Shown: piece after piece, positions 36,892 to 44,795 of the stretch | How positions within the stretch are numbered: the stretch's first letter is position 1 | Layout: every line of letters begins with the position of its first letter | Notes under the pieces: model-generated | Database searches by the model: none | What the model was told of the DNA's origin: nothing | Seen by the model: only the letters and a program-made list of their open reading frames with translations | Program-made: the position numbers and the translations under genes | Assembly: GCA_049840795.1 (NCBI GenBank) | Contig: JASGJK010000038.1 | Coordinates: 5,720 to 69,719 of the forward strand | DNA: 64,000 nucleotides | Source of the DNA: UPXZ01 sp049840795 | GTDB lineage: Bacteria; Bacteroidota; Bacteroidia; Bacteroidales; Paludibacteraceae | Direction of reading: 5' to 3'

Positions 36892-38777
36892 TTATTTGGT
36901 AAAAACCTGGACTATTCTTTCTTTGTGAAGATTGTATTTGATTGCCAAATCAGGAAAACTTGAAATAGGATTGATATTTATGATTTTTATTTTCGAGTTA
37001 TCCCTTTTTTGCAACGTTTTTACATCAGCAAGTTGACCGTCGATAAAAACGGCGGTATTTTTGTCGCTAATTCCTTTGGTTACCACTTTATTTCCTTCAT
37101 TGGAGATTTTGGCTATTTCAACTTTTTTGATTTTTGTTTTTCAATGTAATTCATTACATCTTCTTTTATAGGATTATCCTTAGATATTTGTTTTTTTGTA
37201 GTAATATTGACTACGCCATTTTTTGCTTTGTCTCCGTATAATTTTACAGCATTATCTCCTTTTAAAACATCAATGGTTGTAATGTCATCAGGTGAGATTT
37301 TATCCACCACTTTTTTGTCAGAATTTACGCCATCTACAAAATATAACGCTTTATCAATGTCTTTTCCTATTGATGTAATGGTAGTGTTTCCATCTTTACT
37401 TGTAATTGCCTCGAGTCTTTCTACTTTTACAACTTTTGCTTTAGATACATCTATTCCATCATTTTTTTTTATTGATACCTTTTTAGTTGTGATAAGTATC
37501 ACTCCATTTTTCCCTTTATCTCCATAAATTTCTGTGGCTGACTTCTCTTTTAATACGTCGATTGATTCAATATCATTTGGATCAATTTCTTTCATTCCTT
37601 CCGGAGAAGTTATTTTTCCATTCAAAATATATAACGGTTTATCGTCAGAATTTTTAAAATCTTTTACAATAACTTTCACTGTAGTTTTTGTGCTATCTTT
37701 ATCTGCTACGGTTTTAAATATCATTGTCTTTGTTCCTTTGATGGAGTCAATGGATTGTTTTCCTATCATTTTTGAGGTTGTAACTACTCCATTTACGGTT
37801 TCGATTACAAAAGTGGTGTCGCCTTTAGTAACAGCCACTATTTTCTTAGTAATGGTGTCGTTTTTGTGATTGAAACTTTCTTTTGTGAGTTTAACTTTCG
37901 ATTGCAAATTTTCTGCCGAAAGCATTGTAGAAATTACTATAAGCAAAATTGGTATAAGTGCATAAATTCCTCTGTTTTGTTTTACTGAATTTGTCTTCAT
38001 AATCATTTTGATACGTTTTTGTAAATGGTTGTATTCAAAATTGTTAGCCAGCATAAACTTTTTCTCGCCAACGCATTTACGGATTAATAAAAGTTGATAT
38101 TGTTTTGCATCAGCTCCTGCTGAAATTACCTTTTTATCTGCCTGATACTCGTGTATGGTCTGCAGTTCCTTACGGAGCAACCAAGCAAACGGATTAAACC
38201 AATTGAAAAGTAAATATGTATTAGCCAGCATCATATCCCAAGAATGATGATACTGAATGTGTGCTTTTTCGTGGAGTATAATTACTTGATTATCATTTGT
38301 GTAATCAGATTTTGAAATAACTAAATAATTCATCCAGCTGAAAGGAGAAATATTCTCATTAGAAATGCAAAGCGTAATGTTGTTTTCGAATTTGTTTTTT
38401 TTCGATTTTAGAATGATAAAAATCATCTTTGAAAAACTGACTAAAAACAGCGCAAGAAAAACCACAAATCCTATAATGTACACTATTGAAATGATTTTCA
38501 GCCAGTTTATTTCCTGAGTTTGTTGCGGTATGTGAAGTGTTGTATTCGTTGTTACGTTAAACTGCGATAAATCGAGCATTGCTACTTCCTTTTTAGGGAA
38601 AATCCACGAATAATCAATGGTAATCCAAGCAGTAACCAACGAACTGACGTAGAAAAACAAAATAACCAACCGGTTGTAGCTGTGTAAAATGTTTCTGCTC
38701 AACAGCAACTTATAAAATGCGTATAAAACGCCGCTTGCAATGCTTATACGAAGTATGTAGAATAAGAATGTTTCCAT
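36892..38777 (-). CDS. BlaR1-family M56 metallopeptidase with repeated TonB-plug-like modules, 1-nt frameshift
   Basis: About 628 residues when joined. The N-terminus has membrane helices and the zinc motif VIILHEKAHIQYHHSWDM (HExxH) of the BlaR1/MecR1 sensor peptidases, with a fourth helix near ALIPILLIVIS. Instead of a penicillin-binding sensor domain it carries repeated plug-like modules: LYILNGKITSPEGMKEIDPN...GKNGVILITTKK, LYFVDGVNSDKKVVDKISPD...KNGVVNITTKK, and a third weaker one (TAVFIDGQLADVKTLQKRDN). The third lies in another frame, joined by adding one base to the T5 run at 37131-37135. Partner of the BlaI-like repressor upstream. The signal sensed is unknown. Confidence 0.85.
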
Positions 38778-38781
38778 ATTT

Positions 38782-38804
38782 GCCCCCTACCCCCTAAAGG
38801 GGAG
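38782..38804. repeat. C/G-rich stem element, copy a (5 bases upstream of blaR1)
   Basis: Plus strand reads GCCCCCTACCCCCTAAAGGG and ends GAG: a CCCC/GGGG stem with TAAA-type loop followed, in the minus (sense) direction, by a G-run directly in front of the blaR1 ATG. Inverted relative to copy b. Confidence 0.7.
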
Positions 38805-38859
38805 ATTTTAAAATAAATTGTATACTAGGTAAAACTTTATCAAGACTGTTTTTTGTATC

Positions 38860-39246
38860 TTACCCTTGAACTCCCCCTTTAGGGGGTTGGGGGGCAGTTG
38901 TTATTTCTTCCAGCAATTTCCTGATTTCTTCTACCGAAAGTTTCTCAGATTTTATAAATGCTGAAACTACATTCAGGTACGAGTTATCAAAGTATTTTTT
39001 CACCACGTTTTTCAGCGTTCCGTTTTTATATTCATTTTCCGAAACTACCGGAAAGTAACGATAAGTTGTGCCAAAACTTTCGTGTGAGAGCAACCCTTTT
39101 TCTTCCAACGAACGCACGTAAGTTGAAAGCGTATTGAAATGTGGTTTTGGATCGGCGTATTTTTCAACCAGTTCTTTTACAAATAATGCTCCATCTTTCC
39201 AAAAATACAGCATTATTTCTTCTTCTTTCGGTGTAAGTTCTTTCAT
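38860..39246 (-). CDS. BlaI/MecI/CopY family repressor
   Basis: 128 residues with a winged-helix domain: LTPKEEEIMLYFWKDGALFV, then HFNTLSTYVRSLEEKGLLSH and 'SFGTTYRYFPVVSENEYKNG', and a dimerisation tail. In known systems the BlaR1-type peptidase triggers cleavage of BlaI. The last residues (APQPPKGGVQG) are encoded by copy b of the C/G-rich repeat, so the natural C-terminus was probably extended by repeat insertion. Palindromes upstream (39308-39368) are candidate operators. Confidence 0.9.
   Translation of the reverse strand: MKELTPKEEEIMLYFWKDGALFVKELVEKYADPKPHFNTLSTYVRSLEEKGLLSHESFGTTYRYFPVVSENEYKNGTLKNVVKKYFDNSYLNVVSAFIKSEKLSVEEIRKLLEEITTAPQPPKGGVQG
38871..38895. repeat. C/G-rich stem element, copy b (inside the blaI 3' end)
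   Basis: CTCCCCCTTTAGGGGGTTGG and so on; reverse-complement counterpart of copy a 67 bases away. It overlaps the last codons of blaI. Confidence 0.7.
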
Positions 39247-39302
39247 CTTTTTATGTTTCGAGTTTCTCGTTTCGGGTTTTTATTCAAAATTAAATCTCGA
39301 TG

Positions 39303-39368
39303 CAAATATAAACTAAATTTTTTAGTTTATAACTATATTTTATAGTTTATAAACTAAATATTTTAGTT
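39303..39368 (-). promoter_or_regulatory. blaI promoter with three operator-like palindromes
   Basis: A minus-strand -7 box TATATTTG (39303-39310) is followed upstream by ATAAACTAAA/TTTAGTTTAT (39308-39330), TAGTTTATAAACTA (39343-39356, perfect) and AACTAAA/TTTAGTT (39352-39368). The shared core is TTTAGTTTA. The location over the promoter suits autorepression by BlaI. Confidence 0.65.
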
Positions 39369-39414
39369 AAATAAGATTAATTTGATTTATTCTGTTGATA
39401 TTCAGATAAATAAA

Positions 39415-39442
39415 AAGCGTTGAAAATTTAATTCCAACGCTT
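39415..39442 (-). terminator. ftsE terminator
   Basis: AAGCGTTG and CAACGCTT with a 12-nt loop, followed in the minus direction by TTTTTATTTATC; 24 bases after the ftsE stop. Confidence 0.75.
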
Positions 39443-39465
39443 GAATTTCATAAATAACAAACTGC

Positions 39466-40140
39466 TTACTTGTCAACTTGTGTCATTCTTTCGTCTCTGA
39501 TTTGCAAAACTCTTCCCGGAAATAATTCTGTCCAAGTTAGATTGTGTGTTGCCACAATGATAGTGGTGCCGGATTTACGAATCTCGTACAACAGCTCCAT
39601 AATATCTTTCCCGATGACAGGATCTAAATTTCCGGTAGGTTCGTCAGCCAAAATAATAGAGGGCGAATTGAGCAATGCCCGGGCAATAACAATACGTTGT
39701 TGTTCGCCTCCGGAGAGCTGATGGGGCATTTTGTATCCTTTGTTCGGTAGTCCTACCTGCTTCAAAACAGTTTCTATTTGCTCGTGAATCAGCTTCTTGT
39801 CTTTCCAACCGGTGGCACGAAGTACAAATTCCAAATTTTTGTTCACATTTCTATCGGTGAGTAACTGAAAATCCTGAAAAACAATCCCTATTTTCCGACG
39901 CAAACGCGAAACATCCTTTGTTTTGATTTTTGTCAAATCGTAATCAAAAATCGTAGCTTCTCCCGATTCGATGGGTACTTCGCTATATAGTGACTTCAAA
40001 AAAGTACTTTTTCCACTCCCAACGCTTCCGAGTAGATAAATAAATTCGCCTTCACCAATTTCTATGTCGATGTTTTTCAGTACGATCAGTTCTTGTTGGC
40101 AAAGTTCTACGTCTTTATATTTGATGAATGTGTGTGACAT
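39466..40140 (-). CDS. ftsE: cell-division ATP-binding protein FtsE
   Basis: 224 residues. ABC ATPase with Walker A GSVGSGKST (Val where Ser is usual), signature LSGGEQQR, Walker B IILADEPTGNLDP, H-loop ATHN. 'EGEFIYLLGSVGSGKSTFLK' and 'FQDFQLLTDRNVNKNLEFVL' are FtsE features. With FtsX it controls peptidoglycan hydrolysis at the septum; ftsX is not adjacent here. A C/G-rich repeat lies 6 bases upstream of the ATG. Confidence 0.88.
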   Translation of the reverse strand: MSHTFIKYKDVELCQQELIVLKNIDIEIGEGEFIYLLGSVGSGKSTFLKSLYSEVPIESGEATIFDYDLTKIKTKDVSRLRRKIGIVFQDFQLLTDRNVNKNLEFVLRATGWKDKKLIHEQIETVLKQVGLPNKGYKMPHQLSGGEQQRIVIARALLNSPSIILADEPTGNLDPVIGKDIMELLYEIRKSGTTIIVATHNLTWTELFPGRVLQIRDERMTQVDK

Positions 40141-40145
40141 TTTTT

Positions 40146-40173
40146 AGCCCCCTCCCCCCCTCAAGGGGGACTT
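40146..40173. repeat. C/G-rich stem element, copy c (6 bases upstream of ftsE)
   Basis: Plus strand AGCCCCCTCCCCCCCTCAAG continuing GGGGACTTT; same layout and same orientation to the downstream gene as copy a. Confidence 0.7.
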
Positions 40174-40214
40174 TTTAATAAATTTTATCTTGAATTTGTT
40201 TATATAACTTCAAA

Positions 40215-40808
40215 CTATTTATGTCGTTTTTCCAATTCTTTTGCAATATCGGTTAGCGAGTATCCTTTGGATGTGAGCAGTACAATCAAGTGGTAAATTA
40301 AATCAGATGCTTCATAAAGAAAACCTTCGTCTGTTCCATTTACTGCTTCAATCACTGTTTCTACTGCTTCTTCGCCTACTTTTTGTGCCATGCGGTTTAC
40401 CCCTTTTTTAAATAATGAGGTTGTGTAAGAACCTTCGGGCATTTCCCGGTGTCGTTGTTGGATAAACTCTGACAGATATTGGAGAAACGCAATGTCGGTT
40501 TTGTTTTCTTCGTTCCAGCACGTGTCGTTGCCTGTGTGGCATACCGGACCAGCCGGATTTACTTTTATAAGCAGGGTATCATCATCGCAATCTGGCGTAA
40601 TGGAGACAACATTCAGAAAGTTGCCACTCTCTTCCCCTTTTGTCCACAAACGGTTTTTGGTGCGGCTGAAAAAAGTAACTTTCCCCGATTTTTCTGTCAG
40701 CTTCAGCGCTTCCTCATTCATAAATCCAAGCATTAATACTTTTAACGTATTGTTATCCTGAATAATTGCCGGTACGAGTCCGTTTAATTTTTGAAAATCT
40801 ATGTTCAT
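40215..40808 (-). CDS. hisIE: bifunctional phosphoribosyl-AMP cyclohydrolase / phosphoribosyl-ATP diphosphatase
   Basis: 197 residues from the ATG MNIDFQKLNG. The HisI half has 'KVTFFSRTKNRLWTKGEESG' followed by VVSITPDCDDDTLLIKV and GPVCHTGNDTCW with the zinc/magnesium ligands; the HisE half has 'KKGVNRMAQKVGEEAVETVI' and 'YEASDLIYHLIVLL'. Catalyses the second and third steps of histidine synthesis. No other his gene lies in the window, so hisIE stands apart from the operon that usually holds it. Confidence 0.95.
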   Translation of the reverse strand: MNIDFQKLNGLVPAIIQDNNTLKVLMLGFMNEEALKLTEKSGKVTFFSRTKNRLWTKGEESGNFLNVVSITPDCDDDTLLIKVNPAGPVCHTGNDTCWNEENKTDIAFLQYLSEFIQQRHREMPEGSYTTSLFKKGVNRMAQKVGEEAVETVIEAVNGTDEGFLYEASDLIYHLIVLLTSKGYSLTDIAKELEKRHK

Positions 40809-40842
40809 TGTGCTTTTGACTAATTTTAGCAAATTTCTTGTG

Positions 40843-40850
40843 CGAAAGTA
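40843..40850 (-). promoter_or_regulatory. -7-like box of the hisIE promoter
   Basis: Minus-strand TACTTTCG, one base from the TAnnTTTG consensus, 35 bases upstream of the hisIE ATG. Confidence 0.4.
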
Positions 40851-40959
40851 CAAAAAATCACCGAAATAGACAATGTTATGATTCGTAAATAAATAATCCC
40901 GCCGAGAAAGTACAATATATCTTTTTTCGATGGGACTATAAATGTTATCAGTATGTTTC

Positions 40960-41463
40960 TTATTTTTTTACTTTTTTGTATATACAAAATGCGTAATCAT
41001 AGAGATTTTTTTCATCGGCTTTGTGCTCTTCACGGTTTATTTCTGTCCATTCGTCTAAATTTAGTTTAGGAAAGAATGTGTCCGACTCAAAATCGTGATG
41101 TATCCAGGTGATGTACATTGTATCTATTCCCGGAAAAACAAGTGCTTGTTTGAATAGTGATGCGCCTCCGATGATGAATACTTTTTCTTCGTGTTCGCAT
41201 AAGTCCAGTGCATCTCGCAAGGATGTAGCTTCATAGTATTTGTCAAAATCACCTTCGAGAATGGTGGTCAAGACAATATTTTTTCTGTTGGGAAGCGGTC
41301 CGTTTGGTAAACTCTCAAAGGTTCGTTTTCCCATAACCACAGCATGTCCTGTGGTTAAGTTTCTGAAATGTTTCAAATCTGCCGGCAAATGCCAAGGGAA
41401 TTTGTTGTTTTTGCCAATTGCATAGTTATTAGCAACGGCAGCGATTATTGCAACTTCTGACAT
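40960..41463 (-). CDS. folA: dihydrofolate reductase
   Basis: 167 residues. Reduces dihydrofolate to tetrahydrofolate with NADPH. Conserved: IAAVANNYAIGKNNKFPWHL, then HFRNLTTGHAVVMGKRTFES, 'PLPNRKNIVLTT', VFIIGGASLFKQAL and 'YITWIHHDFESDTFFP'. Pairs functionally with thyA 134 bases upstream, which produces the dihydrofolate. Confidence 0.96.
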   Translation of the reverse strand: MSEVAIIAAVANNYAIGKNNKFPWHLPADLKHFRNLTTGHAVVMGKRTFESLPNGPLPNRKNIVLTTILEGDFDKYYEATSLRDALDLCEHEEKVFIIGGASLFKQALVFPGIDTMYITWIHHDFESDTFFPKLNLDEWTEINREEHKADEKNLYDYAFCIYKKVKK

Positions 41464-41520
41464 AGTTGTGATATTTTGAATGTATGTAGTGTAAGTCCGA
41501 TAGGATTCTTAACTATTGAG

Positions 41521-41528
41521 CAAAAGTA
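41521..41528 (-). promoter_or_regulatory. -7 box of the folA promoter
   Basis: Minus-strand TACTTTTG between thyA and folA, 58 bases before the folA ATG. folA can be transcribed separately from thyA. Confidence 0.55.
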
Positions 41529-41597
41529 TATAAAAAACTAAACGACAGGAGCTATTTTATGTTTTTTTAGAATTGTAGAAGTTTTTCTTTAATTGAG

Positions 41598-42392
41598 TTA
41601 TACGGCAACTTCTCCTTTAATTAGTGGATGCGGGTTATAATCAATCAGTTCAAAGTCAGAATATGTGAAGTCGAAGATATTTTTGACATTAGGGTTTATT
41701 GACATCGTGGGGAGCTTCCGAGGTTCACGGCTAAGTTGCAGTTTAACTTGCTCCAAGTGGTTTGAGTAAATGTGTACGTCACCGAAAGTGTGCACAAATT
41801 CGCCGACTTTCAATCCTGTGACTTGTGCCATCATTTGCAGTAAAAGTGCATACGAAGCAATATTAAAAGGTACGCCGAGAAAGACATCAGCGCTTCGCTG
41901 GTACAATTGTAAGCTTAATTTGCCATCGGCAACGTAAAACTGAAAAAAAGCATGGCAAGGCGGTAAATTCATATTGGGTAAATCAGCCACATTCCAAGCG
42001 CTTACGATGATACGACGTGAGTCGGGATTGTGCTTAATGGTATCAACCGTTTGCTGTATTTGGTCGATATGACCACCATTATAATTGGGCCAAGAACGCC
42101 ACTGATAGCCATAAATATGTCCTAAATCTCCGTTTTCGTCCGCCCACTCGTTCCAAATTCTAACCCCGTTTTCCTGTAAATATTTCACATTTGTATCACC
42201 GTTCAAAAACCATAGCAACTCGTGAATAATAGATTTAAGGTGTAGTTTTTTGGTTGTAACGCACGGAAAACCATTTTCAAGGTTAAACCGCATTTGATGT
42301 CCGAAAACGCTGATGGTTCCAGTCCCCGTACGGTCTTCTTTTTTTATTCCTTCGTCTAAAATACGCTGTAATAGATCTAAATATTGCTTCAC
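41598..42392 (-). CDS. thyA: thymidylate synthase
   Basis: 264 residues, the classical folate-dependent enzyme. 'DRTGTGTISVFGHQMRFNLE', then 'FPCVTTKKLHLKSIIHELLW', the catalytic Cys in LPPCHAFFQFYV, 'LQLYQRSADVFLGVPFNIAS' and 'GDVHIYSNHLEQV' are all intact. Makes dTMP and dihydrofolate; followed by folA on the same strand. Confidence 0.97.
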   Translation of the reverse strand: MKQYLDLLQRILDEGIKKEDRTGTGTISVFGHQMRFNLENGFPCVTTKKLHLKSIIHELLWFLNGDTNVKYLQENGVRIWNEWADENGDLGHIYGYQWRSWPNYNGGHIDQIQQTVDTIKHNPDSRRIIVSAWNVADLPNMNLPPCHAFFQFYVADGKLSLQLYQRSADVFLGVPFNIASYALLLQMMAQVTGLKVGEFVHTFGDVHIYSNHLEQVKLQLSREPRKLPTMSINPNVKNIFDFTYSDFELIDYNPHPLIKGEVAV

Positions 42393-42534
42393 TTTAGTTA
42401 ATTGGTTAAATTGTTGAGTAGTTAATTAATTGGAAATTTTATCTACAAAAATCATCATTTTAATTTTACAGATTTAGAATGTTTTTGTTCACTTCTACAT
42501 TATAAGATTTTTAATTCCCGTTTATTTTATTTAA

Positions 42535-42626
42535 TGATTATCCGCAAAGCGACATAGTATATTTCTTCAGTTGCCATGCCTTTTAAGGCGTGGCAATTAA
42601 TTTTTAGGTCGCTTTGCGGATAATCA
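42535..42626. repeat. 92-nt nested-palindrome element, copy 1
   Basis: Outer arms TGATTATCCGCAAAGCGAC (42535-42553) and its exact complement (42608-42626) enclose an inner hairpin TTGCCATGCCTT/AAGGCGTGGCAA (42571-42596) with one G-U pair. Lies downstream of the porE-like gene. A second copy is at 56461-56552. Confidence 0.85.
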
Positions 42627-42671
42627 TTTTTTATTTTTCAGAGACTTTATAATTATTGCTGCTTACTGCTA

Positions 42672-44669
42672 TTAATAGAGATTATACGTTGTTTTAAGCA
42701 CTTTGAACTCAGTTCTACGATTGATTTGATTGGCAATTTCTTGTTGCTCAGTAGTTAATGCCTTGATATATTCCTCTGTCAATGAAGCGTTCACTTGTAA
42801 AAACGGATATTTCTTTGCAGTAACCGCATCTACGATATACGGCTGGTCTTCACCATAACCCACTGAAGTTAATCTTTCTTTGGCAATACCGGCCTTAATC
42901 AGATACTCGACAACAGATTGTGCCCGTTTTTGCGATAATGTTTTATTTGATTCGGTATTTCCTACATAATCGGTGTGTGCGCTGAGTTCAATAGTAACAT
43001 TCGGGTTGTCATTCAATAGTTTAACTAATGCTTGTAATCCGGTTTCCGATTCGGGTGTCAGTGTCCATTTACCAAATTCATAAAAGATATTATCCATTTT
43101 TACAGGCTTGGAGATTGGGGTAAGTTGAAAATCAATGTTGAAATCTTCACTTTTCCTGTCGTTTACATCTACCGCGCTTATTTGATTTTTTTGGTTCAAA
43201 TATCCACGCGCATTAGCCATCATTACATATTGTACCCCTCTTTTCATTTTGAAACGATACGTGCCGTCTCCTTTGGCTTGGATGCGAACATTTTCGCCGT
43301 TGTTGCCCACAATTTTTATACGGGCATCCGAAACGGTTTCTCCCTGACGATCAGTAATTTTACCGGTCAATACATATTCTAATTCCGGTAAAATAAAGCT
43401 CCAAAGATTGTCGTATCCTTTTGATTCTCCTCGATTTGAGGAAAAATATCCGCTATTGGTTTTTCCGGCAAAAGCAATCCCAAAGTCATCGTTATTTGAA
43501 TTGATGGGAACGCCCATATTTTTTACTTCCCATTTGCCGTCTTTTTGAAGAGTAGCCGAGAAAATGTCTAATCCACCCATTCCTGATCTTCCATCCGTTG
43601 AAAAATAGAGTGTTCCGTTGGCATCAAACGTGGGAAACATCTCGTCTCCTTCGGTGTTGATTTGATGTCCGAGATTTTCAATAGCACTCCATTGCCCGCT
43701 CAGGTTTGTTGCTCTCCATATATCTTTTCCACCTAAACTACCGGGTGCATCCGAAACAAAACACATCATTTGTCCGTCAGGAGAAATGGCAGGATGTGCC
43801 ACTGAAATGGTGCTATCTTTGAATAATTGTACTTTTTGTGGTTCGCTCCAAGATCCTCCCGCCCTGTTTGATACCATAATGATAGTACCTCCTCCTTTAT
43901 CTTCTACCGTATTGGAGCGGGTGAAAAACATTGAACGCCCATCGGGAGTAAATGAGGCTACTCCTTCATCATTACCGGTATTTACACTCCCTTCAAGAGG
44001 TTCTGTTTTTTCCCATTTGCCGGCATTGTTTTTCTTTACGGTGAAAATGTGGTTGTTAGGTTGCCCGCTTACACCGTTGTTTTTCCGTACTACGTTTTTC
44101 TTCCCAACTTTTCGATTGGAAGTAAAAAAAAGAGCATCGGCATCGGCGTTGATAAACGCAGGACTGAAGGAAGATGAACGCGTGGCGTTGAAATCTTTAG
44201 CAACTCTAACAATGTGCCTTGTAGGGTTATTTTTCAATTCTAAAGCGTACGAAGTGGCTTTTAATCCATTTTGCGCTAAATCGCTTTCGGGGTGTGTCTG
44301 AAGAAATGTTGTAAAATTGGTAGCAGCTTCGGAGTATTTGCCGTTTCTCATCTGCATTTGCGCTAAACGTAAAAATACGGTATCGTTGGTATATTTGTAG
44401 CGTACAGCATTTTGATATACTTGCTCGGCGCGATAGTAGTTGGTGAGGCGATAACATTCGCCTTGCTTGAAAGCAATTTCCGCCTTTTTCTCTTTTTTAC
44501 TCGAAGGGATACGCGAGTAAACACTTTTATATAAATTGCCTGCAGTGTAGTATTCGCCCAGTGTGTAATGCTTATCGGCTTTTCGCAAACGGGCTTCGAT
44601 GCCACAAGAAGTGAAAGAGATCGCGGCAACGAGTAAAAACAGTAAATATGATAATTTGTATGGTTTCAT
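42672..44669 (-). CDS. OmpA-family lipoprotein with TPR, PD40 propeller and Ig-like domains (PorE-like)
   Basis: 665 residues. Lipobox ending at Cys22 (ISFTSC) anchors it in a membrane. Domains in order: TPR repeats (~25-150; YYTAGNLYKSVYSRIPSSKK, YSEAATNFTTFLQTHPESDL), PD40 beta-propeller (~165-430; repeated phrases such as AFINADADALFFTSNRK, 'SPDGQMMCFVSDAPGSLGGK', ANGTLYFSTDGR), a carboxypeptidase-regulatory fold (~430-520) and a C-terminal OmpA peptidoglycan-binding domain (IELSAHTDYVGNTESNKTLS). This order is that of PorE, which ties the type IX secretion system to peptidoglycan. No other T9SS gene is visible here, so the role is inferred. Confidence 0.8.
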   Translation of the reverse strand: MKPYKLSYLLFLLVAAISFTSCGIEARLRKADKHYTLGEYYTAGNLYKSVYSRIPSSKKEKKAEIAFKQGECYRLTNYYRAEQVYQNAVRYKYTNDTVFLRLAQMQMRNGKYSEAATNFTTFLQTHPESDLAQNGLKATSYALELKNNPTRHIVRVAKDFNATRSSSFSPAFINADADALFFTSNRKVGKKNVVRKNNGVSGQPNNHIFTVKKNNAGKWEKTEPLEGSVNTGNDEGVASFTPDGRSMFFTRSNTVEDKGGGTIIMVSNRAGGSWSEPQKVQLFKDSTISVAHPAISPDGQMMCFVSDAPGSLGGKDIWRATNLSGQWSAIENLGHQINTEGDEMFPTFDANGTLYFSTDGRSGMGGLDIFSATLQKDGKWEVKNMGVPINSNNDDFGIAFAGKTNSGYFSSNRGESKGYDNLWSFILPELEYVLTGKITDRQGETVSDARIKIVGNNGENVRIQAKGDGTYRFKMKRGVQYVMMANARGYLNQKNQISAVDVNDRKSEDFNIDFQLTPISKPVKMDNIFYEFGKWTLTPESETGLQALVKLLNDNPNVTIELSAHTDYVGNTESNKTLSQKRAQSVVEYLIKAGIAKERLTSVGYGEDQPYIVDAVTAKKYPFLQVNASLTEEYIKALTTEQQEIANQINRRTEFKVLKTTYNLY

Positions 44670-44722
44670 TTATTTTCAAAATAGAGTTTAAAATAAGAAA
44701 CTCTGAAATAGGGTTTTTATTA

Positions 44723-44730
44723 CAAAAATA
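44723..44730 (-). promoter_or_regulatory. -7 box of the porE-like gene promoter
   Basis: Minus-strand TATTTTTG, 54 bases upstream of the ATG at 44669. Confidence 0.5.
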
Positions 44731-44795
44731 GCTGATATTAAGTTAAAAGTGTAACTGTTAATCTATAATTCATAACTTCTAACTCGTCTACTCGT

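Noticed and set aside
42535..42626. Ordinary transcription terminator
   Set aside because: The unit has an outer arm of 19 bp with a 54-nt interior holding a second hairpin, lacks a T run, and recurs elsewhere with conserved non-stem sequence; in the second copy a separate terminator is already present.
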